Below are positions 23,866 through 36,300 of a DNA stretch of 64,000 bases, piece after piece. The notes beneath the pieces were generated by a model. The model was not told where the DNA came from. It did no database searches and saw only the letters and a program-made list of their open reading frames with translations. This stretch comes from Zeugodacus cucurbitae (lineage: Eukaryota; Arthropoda; Insecta; Diptera; Tephritidae), in the NCBI RefSeq assembly GCF_028554725.1, contig NC_071670.1, positions 56,760,501 to 56,824,500 on the forward strand, read 5' to 3'. Position 1 is the first letter of the stretch; each line of letters begins with the position of its first letter. A program made the position numbers and the translations under genes.

Positions 23866-24392
23866 GTAAATAATTTTAATTGGATGAATATATAGACATA
23901 AATATATATACATATAATACTAACTACAACGGTGTATAGAACGTTTTAGTTAAAAAGTCAGGCATTGTGTGTAGATCTGACATTGAAGGGACGATTGTTT
24001 AATAATAACAAAAAATATTTATGATTATTTAAGTCAATATAAATAAGGTACGTCAACTGAAAAGTCAATAATTTTAAAATTTTTAATTTAATTTTTAATT
24101 AGTAATCAGAAAGATGTGAATTCCCATTTGAGAGGTTTTGTTATGTTGCCTACATACATACGGCTGAAATATATACATAAATGTCTATTGAAAAGGTGTT
24201 TTTTAATTGAAAAAATTTGCCTTAAATATGAAAATAGAAAATTATCAAAATTATAAACAATGAAAGTGATTTTCAAAAATAAATAATTTTAATAAAAAAG
24301 GAAATAATAAATATACATATAAAATAATAAAAAATAACAAAAAAAAATTATAAAATGGAATCTATTAAAAATAATAAAAATATAAAAAATTA

Positions 24393-24515
24393 CAGTTGAA
24401 CTTCCCAAACCCGAATCACCATAATCCACAAAAAACTTCGAGTTACGGAAGATAATTTGTATGAAGTTTGACTTCTATTGCCAATTCAAGGCTGCGAGTT
24501 ATGGAAGTTCAACTG
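24393..24515. mobile_element. Tigger-like MITE, short form
   Basis: The ends are CAGTTGAACTTC and GAAGTTCAACTG, with TA before the left end. The interior repeats words such as CCGAATCACCATAATCCAC and CGAGTTATGGAAG found in the other copies. At 123 bases it has no coding room. The assignment to the pogo/Tigger type rests on CAGT-like ends, the TA site and the overall pattern. Confidence 0.65.
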
Positions 24516-27190
24516 CAACAAGTAAATTAAAATAATTATCTTTAATTATTAATATGAATTATCTAAAAATATTAAATAAGAAATATTAATTTAATTAAAA
24601 ATTGAAAAATGAAATGTAGAAATAATACCATAAAAAAATAAAGCATGACTAAAAAAAAATAAATAAAAATATTGACTAAATTCAAATAACAAAGAAATTG
24701 GAATAAATAAAAATAAAAAGAATATCAAAACAAAATAATATTTCTTCTTATTGAAAATATTTGATTAGAAAGACATGAAAAAAGAAGTTGACAAGGAACT
24801 TGAGAAAACAATCGCAGATTTTATTAAATGATAAAATACTTCTACATTTCTTTTGTTGTTGTTGTATATATCAGCTCTTGCGATTGTTCAACTAATTTTG
24901 AAAGAATTTCGCTTAACTGATAAACAGTGCCTTTACTATGAGCTCCCAAAATAGCACTTCTTCAGATGGATCAGATTTTCTTGAGTACCACTTGACATAT
25001 CTTGTTATATTTCTGTCAAAACTATTGCTCTGACACTCATTTTAAAATATTATATTTAGTACTGTAGTTAATGAACTGTTGCTTTATAGTTGAATTCTTC
25101 AAATTATCTTTGAAAGCAACAAGTCTAAACACCTTCACCTTCACCAAAAGTCAATAGCTCAGCTGACTCACTTATGAATTCATTGGGCAGGCAAGTTATT
25201 CGAAAAAAAAAAAATATTTCGATGTAAACTTCACTTGAATATGATATTTTTCGAATAGAACTGGTATAGAAAAAATTTGGGGGAATATTTGAGTTACTTT
25301 GGGTATATTGAGTATGAAACAAGTTCGACTTGGCTATGCTACTGAGTTTATCTGCTTAATAATTTGTATAAATCGATTGGAATTTTTAATTTACACAGTC
25401 TTAGGTGGATACTAGTTCACCAAACGGCTTAGAGAGCAATTTCTAAATCATAATTTTATTTCTTTTCTTCATCTTTAATGAGTATTTAAATTAATAATTT
25501 TAGTTTTTACAAACAACAAAAACAAAACGATATAAAGAAATTTGAATAACGGTATAACTGCCACAATTGTTATAGCTTTCAAAGCGCAATAATGACCCAG
25601 ACCTCAAACAAAAAACGTTTTTAACATTTTAGTGCTTGAATAAATCAACCAAAATATTTTGTATAGAAATTCATCCGTCTTTGTACATATGAATTTCTAT
25701 ATGCGCACTTCAGCGCATCTTAACCTTCTACAAAAGCAAATAAAATAAAAACCATTCGAACAATTCTCACATGCATGCAGCATCTAGATATTAAAATAAA
25801 TGAATATTTTAATAGTTGAGCTAAACGTTTATGGTGTACAATTTAAATAATAATTAAAATAGAATTGTCTGAAACGATTGCCTTTTAAGTGCATATGGAT
25901 GCAGTGACTAAAGCGGCATGGCAAACTCGTACGCTGCGGTATCCCCAGCACCGCCGCATCCCCATAAGCCACCACATTTGTGTCGTGACCACCGTTGAAC
26001 CGACTGGATCAACCGGTTTACAACAAAAACACACACACACACAAATCTATGCACCACTGATTGCCTGTGTATGTGCGTGTGTGTGTACAAATATTGAATT
26101 GTATGTGACCACAACCAGTCAGCGGCACATGCAGTCAACCAACCAGTCAAATGTCAGTTAGTCAGCCAGAAAACCAAAGTAATAACCAGCAAAAGACACG
26201 CTAACAACAGCGTATGCAACAGCAAGCTGCAGCTTCATTTGGGGCAAGTTGCAAGTACTTTGCTGTTGTTGTTGTAGCTTTGTAGCGAAGTCGTAAATGC
26301 TGGAGCGCAAGCGTGCTTGGATTTTTTCAATATACTCCAGTTGAAAAAATACATATGTATTTTGTATCTATATTTATAAGTGTGTGTACTCGTACATTTA
26401 CGTCATTGCTAAATGCCAATTATATTCTCTTTCTATTTTGTTTTCCATTACGTATACAATTTTTTTCTAATATACTTTGCTAGCTGCTGTGGTGACCAGC
26501 AGCAGCGCCTCCAGTCGCAATAATAATTTCCAACGTTCACTTAATCTGAAATATTTGCACTGCCCCTTTGCCCCATCCCACTTGTTGACTTCATGTACGA
26601 GCGTTCGCTCGCCCGTGCTGTTTTCTCAACTGCTTTAGTCGAGTGCACTACTTCGAGTATTTATTTATTTATTTATTTTAATTTATTATTGCATTATTCC
26701 AGTTTTTGTTTGCCCACTCCGTTATGCCTTGTTGGTAGACAGCACACACAACAACAGCAGCAGTAATTACTTGTGTTTCTATTTATACCACATGTTTTTT
26801 GTTGTTATTTGCTATTATTAATATACTGTAGAGTGGCAAAATTATTCGCTTGATTTAGGCGTAGTAAAGAAAATATTTGAATACCTAGAAAGAGTTGGTA
26901 TGAAAAAATATTTAAATTAATTATTACAGAATATGTTATATTTACCGTTATTTATAAGCAAACTTAATTATAACTTAAAAAATTGTTTTCTATCAACAAC
27001 AACAGAATCAAAATTATTTGATAATTAATAAATTAACAAGTTTAAATTTTTAAAATGAAATTATCTGCGAAAAAGCATAAAAAATATGATAAAAAAAATT
27101 TTATAAAAAAATTTAATAAATATAAATAAAATATAAACAAATATTTAGTAGTATAAAATAAAAAATAATTAATGTTTAACGATAGATATT

Positions 27191-27305
27191 CAATTGAACT
27201 TCGCTAACTCGAATCACCATAATCCACTATTCTATTACCAATTCAAGCGTTCAAGTTATGGAGAACTTCGAGTTATAGACGTTCGAGTTACGGAAACTCG
27301 AACTG
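27191..27305. mobile_element. Tigger-like MITE, short form
   Basis: CAATTGAACTTCGCTAACTC at the left and CTCGAACTG at the right, with TA following. Shares CGAATCACCATAATCCAC with the copy at 24393. It has internal direct repeats of TTCGAGTTA. Confidence 0.55.
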
Positions 27306-28082
27306 TATTTACAAATTAACCTGTTAAAATATACTTAAAATTAACTTTAAACTTCAAATTTGAATTAAATTAACGTTAATACAAAATTGAAATTGAAAAA
27401 TTATTGGAAAATAATAAAATAAAATAGATTATTTATATAAAAATATTTGTATATATATTATAAAATAGATTTAAACAAAGGTACCTAATATAAAAAAAAA
27501 AAACAAAAAAATTTAACCAAAAACATACGTTTTTTTAATTTACTTAATATTAGGAAAAATTAAATTTAATAAAAAAAAATAGGAAACAATATAATTATGT
27601 GATATACAAAAAATTAGATTTATTAAAAATTAAATAAATTGGAATTATACAATAAAAATAAGAAATACATGTGAAAATATGAAAATATTAATACTTAAAA
27701 CAAATAAATAAATAAAATTTAAAAAATACAAAAAACACAAACATTAATAATTTTTTTTCGATAATAATTTGATATTTAAAAAAAAAAATGATAAACAAAA
27801 AAAATAAGATAAACAAATTAATTGGATAAATATACATATTTGACAATTTTAAACAAATTATTCAATTTATGATAAACAAGAAATAAAAACAATCGAAGAG
27901 AATTAAAAAAAAAGTATATGAACTCTAAATGAAACTAATCCAAAATCAATAAAACAGTAATAAATACCAAAATATGAATAGATGAAATTATAAAATATAT
28001 TCATATAACCTAAACAATAATATAAATAATATTAAATTAATCCATATAAAACAAAGAAACATATAAATAATATAAAAAATTA

Positions 28083-28372
28083 AAGTGGAACTTATATAAC
28101 TCGAAGTTCTCCATAACACGAACTCTTGAAGAGGCAATAGAGTGCAACTTTCATACAAATTTTCTTCCATAAATCGAACTTCTTGGTCAGGACATAATAC
28201 AAAATTTAAAATTTTACTATCGAGACAGAATTTTAAAAGAGTCCCTCTATATTGTACGTAGGCAAACAAAAAATATAATATCTTTTAAAATCTATGTTTT
28301 AATGAAAATTTCTATAACTAACTCGAAGTTTTTTTGTGGTTTATGGTGATTCGAGTTAGAGAAGTTCAACTG
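28083..28372. mobile_element. Tigger-like MITE, long form
   Basis: AAGTGGAACTTATATAACTC at the left and GAAGTTCAACTG at the right, with TA on both sides. At about 290 bases it is the best preserved long copy. It shares ATAATACAAAATTTAAAATT and TACTATCGAGACAGAAT with the copies near 41.5 and 42.3 kb. The open frame spanning it is incidental. Confidence 0.65.
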
Positions 28373-28699
28373 TATTTATAATAAAAAATATACAAAAAAA
28401 AAGGAAAATTAATTTAGAAAATAAAATGTGTTCAAAATGAATATGGCATCAATAAATACCAAAATATCAGCAGAAACAAATATGAAATGTATTCAAATAA
28501 CCTAAAAAATATTATAATTTTTTTATAAATCGAGTATATGTATTGAAATTAAAAATTTAATAAATGCAAATGAAATATTTATATACTATGTAAATATGTT
28601 CAGAATTCTAGAATCAGAGCTCTAATTATTGAAACCATGAATCATAACGACAAAGCTACTGACGAAACCACTACAAAAATTAGCTCGAAGAACGTAAAA

Positions 28700-29350
28700 A
28701 ACCGTTGTAAATAATGAAAAAATATGAAATATTACCCCAACATTTAAAAAGTAAGACACACACATCCAGCGAGAGACGAAAAGCAAGTAAAATATATGTA
28801 AATGAATACCAGCCCACGCGCTTACCTGTGTTCCCTACCGCACAGTGCTCCACTGCTTATCCGTTACTGTCTTATTCCCAGCGCCTGCTATCCGTCCGTC
28901 CGTCCTCCTGCTGTATGCGAGGTGAGTTATTGGCAAACACGCGCAAACCAGTTTTTAAGCGTCATCAGCAGCCAGCTCACACAATTCGCAAAAGATTTAA
29001 GCGACGGAAGCCTGATTGGGGCAACCAAAACAAAACAAAAAGAAAATAATAAAAAAACAATAAACAAAAAAAAAGAAAATACAAAAAACTTGAAAAATCA
29101 ACGAAATCTCAAACAGGCGTCTTTGTAAAATCCCAGCAACTGTCCAGCTTGCAAACAAGTACAAAAACAACAATAATAACGCCAAAAATGCTGCCGAAAA
29201 ACTTTGGCGCTAACTAAACAAGATGAGACACTGCAATAAAAACGCAAGCAATGAGTTAAAATATCTATAAAATTAAAAGAAAAAGCGACGCCGCCAAAAC
29301 TTGTTTTTGAAAATACACAAAAACCACATACGTATGTACATAACATTTGT
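28700..29350. other. A-rich leader-like stretch
   Basis: From 29020 to 29300 the plus strand is A-rich, like a fly 5' leader. Just upstream, CTACCGCACAG/ (28841) and GAG/GTGAGT (28921) could bound a small exon. Open frames here are short and encode Lys/Asn-rich sequence without a domain. Weak evidence for transcription only. Confidence 0.2.
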
Positions 29351-31293
29351 ATGTCTGTATGTGTGGTATATGAAGAAGCACGGACGCTACTTTGGTGCTT
29401 AATGTGATTTTGCTACTGTTGTTGTTGTTGTCGCCGTTTTTATTTGTTTTTATGGCTCCTCCATGCGCTGGTTTTCGTCTGTACTTTTATTGTTTTGTTG
29501 TTGTTGTTGTTGTCAGTGATTTTTCTGTGCTATTTATTACGTTATTCTCAAACACGCTTTGTTGATTTATTATATATTTCTTCTTCCACTGCATTTGCGT
29601 TCCTTTTACGGCTTTTATGCTTATTCTCCTTTACTTTACTTTAAAAAATTATACTTTTATTATTATTTTGTTTTTATTATTATTTTTATTTTTATTATTT
29701 TTTTGCTATTTTTTATTGTAATTTTTTTTTTTTAATTTTTTTGTATTTATTTTAATATTCTTTTTTATTTTTTTTCCTCCTTCTTTATTTATTATTATTC
29801 TAAAAAGTAGTAGCAACACAACAACTTCACTTTACTCAAAGGCTTTCTTACTTGTCTCTGCTTTGAACTACCTTCGCGCCGCTTCTGTAATGTTGTTGTT
29901 GTTGCTGCTCTTCTGCTTCTTCTTCCTGCTCCTTTTCTTGTCTTGGCTCGGCTGTCATTGCTGCTGCTGCTCGTTCTTCATCCATATGTAGCCGCTTCAA
30001 GTGTTGTTGTCGTCATTTAATGTGAGTAGTTGGTCTGCTTGCCTGTTTGGCTTTGATGATTTGTGGTTGTTCTTATTATTGTTGTTGTTGTTCTTCTTCA
30101 TGACTTTGTGGTACGCTGATGGCAGTCGGTGCACGCGCTGTGTCCGCTGGACTACCTACATATGCATTACCAGGCTGCATTATGAACAACAAAAAAACAG
30201 GCACAACAACAACACAAGAAAAAGTACAACAACAATTACAATAATAATATCAACAAAAAGCCACACTCATCTGCTGTCATTATTTATGCGCTGGCAGTTG
30301 CCTGCACCCGCGCGTTTTTCACCCTAACTTAGTGCTTTATTGTTGTTGTTGTTTATTTTTTATCGTTCACCTTTTTAGCATTCTCTTTGCTTCTTTCTTC
30401 TTACTACTTTTTTTGTCTGTTTTTTATAAATTGTTCTTAGTGCGTGTTTTTGTTGTTCTTTGAACGTTTTATTTCAACCACTGCGCTGCTGGTTCAACTA
30501 CTTTCGGTCACACACACACACACACTTAAGCACCACCACTTGATTGCATCGGCGTCTTCTTCTGCTTCTTGTGTCTTGTGCCTTTGTGTCCATAAACTCC
30601 TGCTGCTTCTTTCTTCAACTGCTGTTTCAATGTTATTTGTTGTTGTTGTTGCTTCTCTTGAAGATTCTTTGGTGGTTGCTGTACCCATAATGTTGCTGCA
30701 GCTTCTTTACGTCTTTTTTGCCACTTGTATTTCTACTTGCCTCTTCTTCAACCAGCGTAGGTACTCCTGCAATCTCGAGATTGTTTACCGCCATCCAGTT
30801 AGACTGTCTTTAGACACACACACGCACATACAGTGAAACAAAAGTATCTACAGTTCTTGGTTGGTCTATCTGTGTTTCTGTTTTGTCTCGCTTCTTCTCT
30901 GTGCATTCTTCGTCCGCTCCTTTTTCGGCTGGTCAATCACTCCAATCCATGGTGGCTTGTGTTGGTGCTGCTTTACTGAAGAATTGTATGACCAAATTTG
31001 TCTTGCTTTCGAAATCTTTTGCTGCTGCTGCAGTCGCTGAATTGGCCGTTAAATGCAGTTCTCCTTTTTGGTGTTGTTCTTTTAAATATTTTTTTTTTTG
31101 GAGCAATTAATTTTCTTGCTCTCACGCTTTGTGTAGGCAACTTGCTTGCTCTCTTAATCTCTATACAAACTTAAGTAAATAGCTTAATACATATAACCTC
31201 TAGCAATAAATAAAATTAAAAGAAAAATCACTTCAATTCCAAAAGGTGTTAATTAAAATAAATATTTTTTCTCTTTTCTCACCTTTATTCCAG

Positions 31294-31586
31294 CAATTCT
31301 CAACGCTTTTATTGCGAAAGTTCTCCAGTTGTCTTGCTGAGACAAATTCTACGTAAAGTGCTCGAAGAAACGTGTTATTTAAGCTGCATGATTATCTGAA
31401 TACATAAATACATTGTGTATACTGTGTCTCGGTGCTTAAGGTTAAAACAACGGTTACTTGCGATTGATTGCATTTTTGTGGATTTAAATTCGTTGAAAAA
31501 TAAATTCGCTAATTCGCTATACAGTCATACGTAGAGACATACGTGCATATGTATGCAGAGTGATACAACAGGTTATTTGGCTTGTG
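31294..31586 (+). other. Candidate internal untranslated exon
   Basis: The acceptor is a long pyrimidine tract followed by TTTATTCCAG (AG at 31292-31293). The donor is CTTGTG/GTGAGTAAG (GT at 31587-31588), close to the fly consensus. The 293-base body is less AT-extreme than its flanks and has stops in all plus frames with several ATGs, so it would be a leader exon. It could follow the candidate first exon at 22.8-23.9 kb. No homology is claimed. Confidence 0.4.
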
Positions 31587-32053
31587 GTGAGTAAGAATTT
31601 ATTATTATTTATTTAAAAAAAAATTAAGACTCGTTCTATAATAACTATTAATTTTTCATCAATCTATCCAATATACATAAATACTTTTTTTTTAACAAAA
31701 TACTTATTTTATACATATAAAAAATATCCAAAAAAATTCTGATGACAACATTTAATTCCTATATTTATCAAAAATACTATTCGCCTAAAATTTAAATCCA
31801 TTTTCAAATTCTAGTGTGAGTAAATGTACCATTCAAAACCGAACTACTCACCTAATACCGTTACAAATTCCGATGTTCAATTCAATATAACGGGAATTCA
31901 ACTAGTTTCCAATAGTTTCAGTGTTCAGGCTGATTCTCAAGTTGAAGATCACTCCTTTAGAAGCTATAGCCAAATAATTTGTAATGTGCAAAATTTCAGA
32001 ACATGTTTCTCATCTCTAAAAATGTCGCCTTGTATCCACAATACTATAAAGTA
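31587..32053. other. AT-rich non-coding stretch
   Basis: Nothing seen except the TA target of the next element (32052-32053). A short open frame at 31824-32054 has no domain. Confidence 0.5.
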
Positions 32054-33359
32054 ACGGGTGATTTTTTTGAGGTTAGGATTTTCATGCATTAGTATTTGAC
32101 AGATCACGTGGGATTTCAGACATGGTGTCAAAGAGAAAGATGCTCAGTATGCTTTGACATTTCATCATGAATAGACTTACTAACGAGCAACGCTTGCAAA
32201 TCATTGAATTTTATTACCAAAATCAGTGTTCGGTTCGAAATGTGTTTCGCGCTTTACGTCCGATTTATGGTCTACATAATCGACCAAGTGAGCAAACAAT
32301 TAATGCGATTGTGACCAAGTTTCGCACTCAGTTTACTTTATTGGACATTAAACCAACCACACGAATGCGTACAGTGCGTACAGAAGAGAATATTGCGTCT
32401 GTTTCTGAGAGTGTGGCTGAAGACCGTGAAATGTCGATTCGTCGCCGTTCGCAGCAATTGGGTTTGTGTTATTCGACCACATGGAAGATTTTACGCAAAG
32501 ATCTTGGTGTAAAACCGTATAAAATACAGCTCGTGCAAGAACTGAAGCCGAACGATCTGCCACAACGTCGAATTTTCAGTGAATGGGCCCTAGAAAAGTT
32601 GGCAGAAAATCCGCTTTTTTATCGACAAATTTTGTTCAGCGATGAGGCTCATTTCTGGTTGAATGGCTACGTAAATAAGCAAAATTGCCGCATTTGGGGT
32701 GAAGAGCAACCAGAAGCCGTTCAAGAACTGCCCATGCATCCCGAAAAATGCACTGTTTGGTGTGGTTTGTACGCTGGTGGAATCATTGCACCGTATTTTT
32801 TCAAAGATGCTGTTGGACGCAACGTTACGGTGAATGGCGATCGCTATCGTTCGATGCTAACAAACTTTTTGTTGCCAAAAATGGAAGAACTGAACTTGGT
32901 TGACATGTGGTTTCAACAAGATGGCGCTACATGCCGCACAGCTCGCGATTCTATGGCCATTTTGAGGGAAAACTTCGGAGAACAATTCATCTCAAGAAAT
33001 GGACCCGTAAGTTGGCCACCAAGATCATGCGATTTAACGCCTTTAGACTATTTTTTGTGGGGCTACGTCAAGTCTAAAGTCTACAGAAATAAGCCAGCAA
33101 CTATTCCAGCTTTGGAAGACAACATTTCCGAAGAAATTCGGGCTATTCCGGCCGAAATGCTCGAAAAAGTTGCCCAAAATTGGACTTTCCGAATGGACCA
33201 CCTAAGACGCAGCCGCGGTCAACATTTAAATGAAATTATCTTCAAAAAGTAAATGTCATGAACCAATCTAACGTTTCAAATAAAGAACCGATGAGATTTT
33301 GCAAATTTTATGCGTTTTTTTTTTTTAAAAAGTTATCAAGCTCTTAAAAAATCACCCTT
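32054..33359 (+). mobile_element. Apparently complete DD41D (rosa-type) Tc1/mariner transposon
   Basis: A 1306-base element flanked by TA (32052-32053 and 33360-33361). The ends read ACGGGTGATTTTTT on the left and AAGGGTGATTTTTT from the right, with looser similarity further in. One uninterrupted transposase gene fills it, with an AATAAA signal at 33279-33284 after the stop. It has no stops, shifts or deletions, unlike every other element here, so it is likely a recent arrival. DD41D spacing defines the rosa group as I know it. Confidence 0.9.
32167..33252 (+). CDS. DD41D mariner-like transposase, intact
   Basis: This 361-residue protein would bind the element's inverted repeats and cut and rejoin DNA at TA sites in the nucleus. 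Residues 1-60 form a first helix-turn-helix (TNEQRLQIIEFYYQN, then NVFRALRPIYG). Residues 88-113 form a second (MSIRRRSQQLGLCYSTTW, then KILRKDLGV). The DDD catalytic triad is D159 (ILFSDEAHFW), D252 (WFQQDGATCRTA) and D294 (CDLTPLDYFLWG). The spacing D252 to D294 leaves 41 residues between, hence DD41D. PPRSCDLTPLDYF corresponds to the PYSPDLAPSDYHLF block of ordinary mariners. The first ATG in frame is 113 bases inside the element and gives a full-length protein of the usual 340-360 residues, so I chose it. Catalytic residues and domains are all present. Whether it is expressed is unknown. Confidence 0.92.
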   Translation: MNRLTNEQRLQIIEFYYQNQCSVRNVFRALRPIYGLHNRPSEQTINAIVTKFRTQFTLLDIKPTTRMRTVRTEENIASVSESVAEDREMSIRRRSQQLGLCYSTTWKILRKDLGVKPYKIQLVQELKPNDLPQRRIFSEWALEKLAENPLFYRQILFSDEAHFWLNGYVNKQNCRIWGEEQPEAVQELPMHPEKCTVWCGLYAGGIIAPYFFKDAVGRNVTVNGDRYRSMLTNFLLPKMEELNLVDMWFQQDGATCRTARDSMAILRENFGEQFISRNGPVSWPPRSCDLTPLDYFLWGYVKSKVYRNKPATIPALEDNISEEIRAIPAEMLEKVAQNWTFRMDHLRRSRGQHLNEIIFKK

Positions 33360-33361
33360 TA

Positions 33362-36300
33362 CATATCGTAAGATTTTGAATAAGATTGTTCCCAGGACTA
33401 TCGGGTCTACGTCATCGCAACGAACCTGAATTTGTATCTACTTAACTCAGAACGATTCCAACTAGCCCTCCAATATGTTTATAACAACAAATGAGAGCCT
33501 CACAACAAATACCAATTGTTTTACCCAAAGCCGTCGTTGTCCAATATCTCGAGGTATTCCTAAAAACACGGTCTTTTGGTAAAAGCAATTTGTAAAACTT
33601 TGCGAAATAAAGTGGTTAAAGGAAAGTAAACATTTTATATGCAGACTAGTATTAGAATACAGAAGTAGTTCGTGCTCTCAGGGATGGTTTGACTAGTCAT
33701 CTTGTTGGAGCCCGTGTCCGCTAAGACCTTTTCAAACAATTGAGCTCAACCATAATGAACCAACATTCATTGATTCCGATTTTCATCGACTTCTTCATTT
33801 CATTCGGAATAATTTAGTCCAAAAGTGGTTTTGACCCAAGCAACCCTAGAAACAGTATCTTTTGGATATTCAATGAAGTTTAATATATGTATCTTTAATT
33901 GATATGCTGTGATGGGTTTCGTGGTTACAATTATTCTGAATTGAGGTTTCTAAAACAGGTCTAACGAACTCAGTCGGTGAAATGAATTTAAAGTGGCAAG
34001 TTCTTCATAACGCTATAAAAAATTGAACACCCTATAAGTGTAAAAATTCTCCTCATAGTAAAACTTGACACTAGAATTAGTATAACAAAGTATTACATTT
34101 TCTTAAGTAGAAAGCAGAGTCATAGATAACAACTCTGTCTAAACATCTCAGCCATCCATGGAGAACCAGAAGTGAACTATTTTCGTAACTACTCTCAAAT
34201 CAACACACGCAAACATGTAGAAATTTATCTGTACTTGTATGTGTGTAGCTATTTTTTCATATCACATATCACCAAGTACATTGAACTGATAAATACAATA
34301 TTGACAGATTTATATCGCACTTCATAACAAATTTATAGCGTTTTTCTATTTAAGTTAGATATGAAGCTTCAAAATGATTGAAAATATGACATTTTTACTT
34401 TTCACTAAAAAAATATAGACACTGCTGACAAGTAATGTCAAAACCACGCAGTGCATTTTAGCATTTGTGGAAAAAAATGGAAGCTTTTTCATATATCCAG
34501 TTCAATCAATCGATAACTACTATCAACAAAAATCACATTTCACATCCGTCCAACGGCCATTAATATTTACTTAACATGAGTTTATCACTGCAAATGTTAA
34601 ATATTTGTTATTGACACAGCAAATGAGAAAGGGTGATTATCTATGAGGTGTAATATATAAAAAAAGATATAAAATATATAAAATAAAGTGCAGTGCTCTT
34701 GTAATAAATAATGTGTCCCCACGGCGTTTCCTGTAGGTGTATTGATACAGTGCTCATAAAATGTGGAAATGCATACAATTCTTTAGAAAAAAGCTTTTGT
34801 GATTAATTGTGTAGATACATACATACTTATGTAAGTACTATATATATACATACAGACATCTGTACATTTCTGAGCTTATCTGCTTAATACTATACCTGGA
34901 AGGAGGAGTAACTCTTGCTATTAAAATGGTAAATTAATCGCTTGCAGCCTTGAGCGATATTTTAATGTTAAATTCTTATAAGCATGCGTTTATTAGGGTG
35001 AACCATTTTTTAAATCACTACTTTTAGCTTATTTCCAATATAGCGATTTTTGGCAAAAACTTTTCATTTGAAAGCAACAACAAAGCTGTGCATTGGACTT
35101 CATTGCAACAATGTTTGTTGGAAAATAATTAAATTGATATAATTTGTTGTTTTCTTTTTGTATTTATTATTTTTCTTTCTCTATTTAATTATACCAGTTT
35201 ACCTTATTTATACCAGATTTCGTACTTTTCGTCCCGCTTCAAAGATTTGTACATTTAACCCACTGATTAACGTTTTTAAGTGTTTATACCAGTTTTTTAT
35301 AATTTATACCAGTTTATACCAGTTCCCAAATTTTTGCAGAATTAATAAATTTTCAATTTCTAACCATCTTAATGTTATAAATATTGGTAATTGCCGCTGT
35401 AATCTAAGGTGTTGCTTTAATAAAGAAAATTATTATGATTTATGTCAATAAATTGCTTTGTGTGAGTGTATATGTATATGCGCTTATGAAATATGATTGC
35501 TAAATAAACATGCAAGATATCTTCATAAAATTCAACAAATACAAATGTGTATATTGCAATCGAGCAATAAAATTCTCAATAAAACAAACTCCAATCGAAG
35601 TTACTCCTATTTGGAAATATTTCCTTTTCACGTACTTTATGATTTCCAAAGCCATTACGGCGCGCAGTTAACTGACAAGGTAAGGCGTGCAATCCTAACT
35701 AAGTAAGCAACAACAATGTTGCAGGTGTATGCGCATATAATAATTTAATATTTGCTCGCACATTCACTTTTTATTTAACTTCTACTTGAGTAACGACACG
35801 GCACGGCATGGCATGACAGCTAGAGACCGTTTTGCCATCACGATTTGCTCATTTGTTGGTTCATTCTTGGCTCACTCTTGGCGTTCTTGCGTATTTTCTT
35901 TTATTATCGGTTATCAACTTCACATTAAATATCCTCCGCACCTTGTTTCTACCTCGAGGCGCGTACTCAGCAGAAATTCAATGTGAGCTGTATAAGAAGC
36001 CAACAATAAAAAGAACGTGAGACGGTGCTGGTGTAGCGTCTTATCACGCCCGACAGCGTGAGTATCTAAGCGATATACTTGCCTATGTGTGTATATATGT
36101 ATGTATGCAAGTAGAACACACGGGAAGTGAGGAAGAAGTTGTAGCATACATACAAACACACTTATACTTATACGTACTTATATATTAATGTAAACAAATA
36201 GCATATAGCGCGCAAACAAACACGCTTCTCAGTTCAATTTTTTATTTGTAATTTGTTTTTTTTTTTTGTTCGTTTCAAACTTTTGCTGGCGTTATCAATC

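Larger units (their letters stand above)
23866..31293 (+). other. Candidate long intron, very AT-rich
   Basis: If the flanking exons are real, this is their intron. 23.9-25.8 and 26.8-28.7 kb are extremely A/T-rich and low in complexity. A GC-richer island at 25.87-26.75 kb carries CA repeats and a (TTTA)n tract (26658-26680). 28.7-29.3 kb is A-rich on the plus strand, like another untranslated leader, with a GAG/GTGAGT donor-like word at 28921. 29.4-31.1 kb is rich in TTG and TTC repeats. No protein domain appears in any frame. Three Tigger-like MITEs are listed separately. Confidence 0.35.

Noticed and set aside
28714..29128. Two open frames of about 110 residues
   Set aside because: The ends are Lys/Asn homopolymer-like from A runs, and the middle has no motif. 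It is better viewed as leader-like or intronic sequence.
30001..30836. Open frames of 108 and 130 residues
   Set aside because: Leu/Ser/Val-rich translations of TTG and TTC repeats.
35602..35681. Small exon ending at AAG/GTAAGG (35679-35681)
   Set aside because: No acceptor with a clear pyrimidine tract at a sensible distance; the open frame through it is AT-rich noise.
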